A stretch of 20,901 nt of DNA from IMG/VR virus record IMGVR_UViG_3300042306_001554, positions 1 to 20,901 of that record. The stretch is one strand, 5' to 3'. Numbering within the stretch: position 1 is the first letter of the stretch; each line of letters opens with the position of its first letter. Origin of the DNA: a virus. The position numbers and the translations under genes were made by a program. Below the pieces are notes generated by a model. It saw nothing but the letters and a program-made list of their open reading frames with translations. It ran no database searches and was not told where the DNA came from. This document shows, one piece after another, positions 20,457 through 20,901 of the stretch.

Positions 20457-20901
20457 TTAATAATAAAGTATTAAATCTATAGGTTCACCCATAATGTTTT
20501 TCTTTTTAAATACATCTCTAATATTTTGGCCTTGTTTTTCTAATTTAATTTTTGACGTATTAATTGCATCGTTTAAACTACCAACAGATAAATCAATTTC
20601 AAATCCAAAATCATTTTCCCCAGGATTATAACCCATAATCATAGCTTGATGATATCTATTACGTATCTTATAAAATACTCCAGACATATCAAGTGCGGTT
20701 AAAAACTCATCAATATCTTTTGGTAATTTTTTAGTATCAACATTAATCATAATATATTTATTATCCATATTTAACGTTCCATCAGGTTGTAAATTTTTAA
20801 AAAATATTTCAGAAAATTCTTTAGGAACTCCCACAAAATTTTTGAACCCTGATGCGCTTTCATTTATTACCCTTTTTACCAATTTAACCAAATCAGATTC
20901 A
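20457..20901 (-). CDS. Tagged protein (class A tag), start beyond window
   Basis: The frame stays open to the right edge. At the edge the translation reads ESDLVKLVKRVINESASG, the second half of a class A tag, so the true ATG lies a few codons outside the window; a TTG at 20891 is not the start. The tag ends in I-N-E-S. The rest (about 130 residues) is mixed alpha/beta, with YIMINVDTKKLPKDIDEFLT and DFGFEIDLSVGSLNDAI, and has no motif I recognise. It shares tag and terminator style with the genes at 19878 and 18968. Confidence 0.78.
   Translation of the reverse strand, partial: ESDLVKLVKRVINESASGFKNFVGVPKEFSEIFFKNLQPDGTLNMDNKYIMINVDTKKLPKDIDEFLTALDMSGVFYKIRNRYHQAMIMGYNPGENDFGFEIDLSVGSLNDAINTSKIKLEKQGQNIRDVFKKKNIMGEPIDLILYY

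Noticed and set aside
1-20901. tRNA genes, CRISPR arrays, insertion sequences, integrase or attachment sites
   Set aside because: No cloverleaf-like sequence, regular spaced repeats, transposase or recombinase motifs were seen on either strand by eye. A covariance search would be the proper test for tRNAs.

Overview
The window looks like part of the genome of a tailed phage that infects a Bacteroidota (Flavobacteriia-like) host. It is very AT-rich and carries a holin, a GH19 endolysin and several other wall-degrading enzymes. Start codons lack a clear Shine-Dalgarno sequence. Two secreted proteins have short signal peptides typical of the phylum, one ending in FSQ. Three untagged genes have TTTG-N19/20-TAnnTTTG promoters, the form used by the primary sigma factor of Bacteroidota. 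No capsid, tail, terminase or replication gene is in the window, so the phage assignment rests on the lysis genes, gene density and the N-terminal tags. No tRNA, rRNA, CRISPR array or insertion sequence was seen, and no gene-free stretch exceeds about 125 bases.

Layout. 1-4603 is a lysis and signalling block: on the minus strand a histidine kinase, a receiver-only response regulator and a coiled-coil membrane protein overlap or nearly touch, followed by a holin; divergently, a GH19 endolysin. 4609-9300 holds a metallophosphoesterase, a tagged unknown, a secreted protein, a run of small unknowns and an FKBP-type prolyl isomerase. 9330-11936 holds two tagged cell-wall hydrolases and, between them, an untagged HExxH peptidase. 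11940-13676 holds a proline-rich tagged protein, two small unknowns and a secreted glucosaminidase. 13801-20901 is almost all minus strand: tagged proteins of mostly unknown function, including a ParB-like protein, a zinc peptidase and a very acidic small protein, plus an untagged methyltransferase-like protein.

Two features unite the region. First, at least twelve otherwise unrelated proteins begin with a short basic-amphipathic tag containing one or more I/L-x-E sites, and one carries a similar tag at its C terminus. I infer a phage targeting peptide, perhaps a capsid-targeting propeptide cut by a prohead protease as in T4. Second, seventeen gene or operon starts are preceded by an ATATTTAT box (one is GTATTTAT), usually 4-20 bases before the ATG. 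I infer a phage-specific, probably late, promoter. Tagged genes and the lysis genes use this box, while the three clearest host-type promoters serve untagged genes.

The most unusual arrangement is the two-component pair encoded directly upstream of a holin. It suggests, without proving it, that this phage times or inhibits lysis by phosphorelay sensing.
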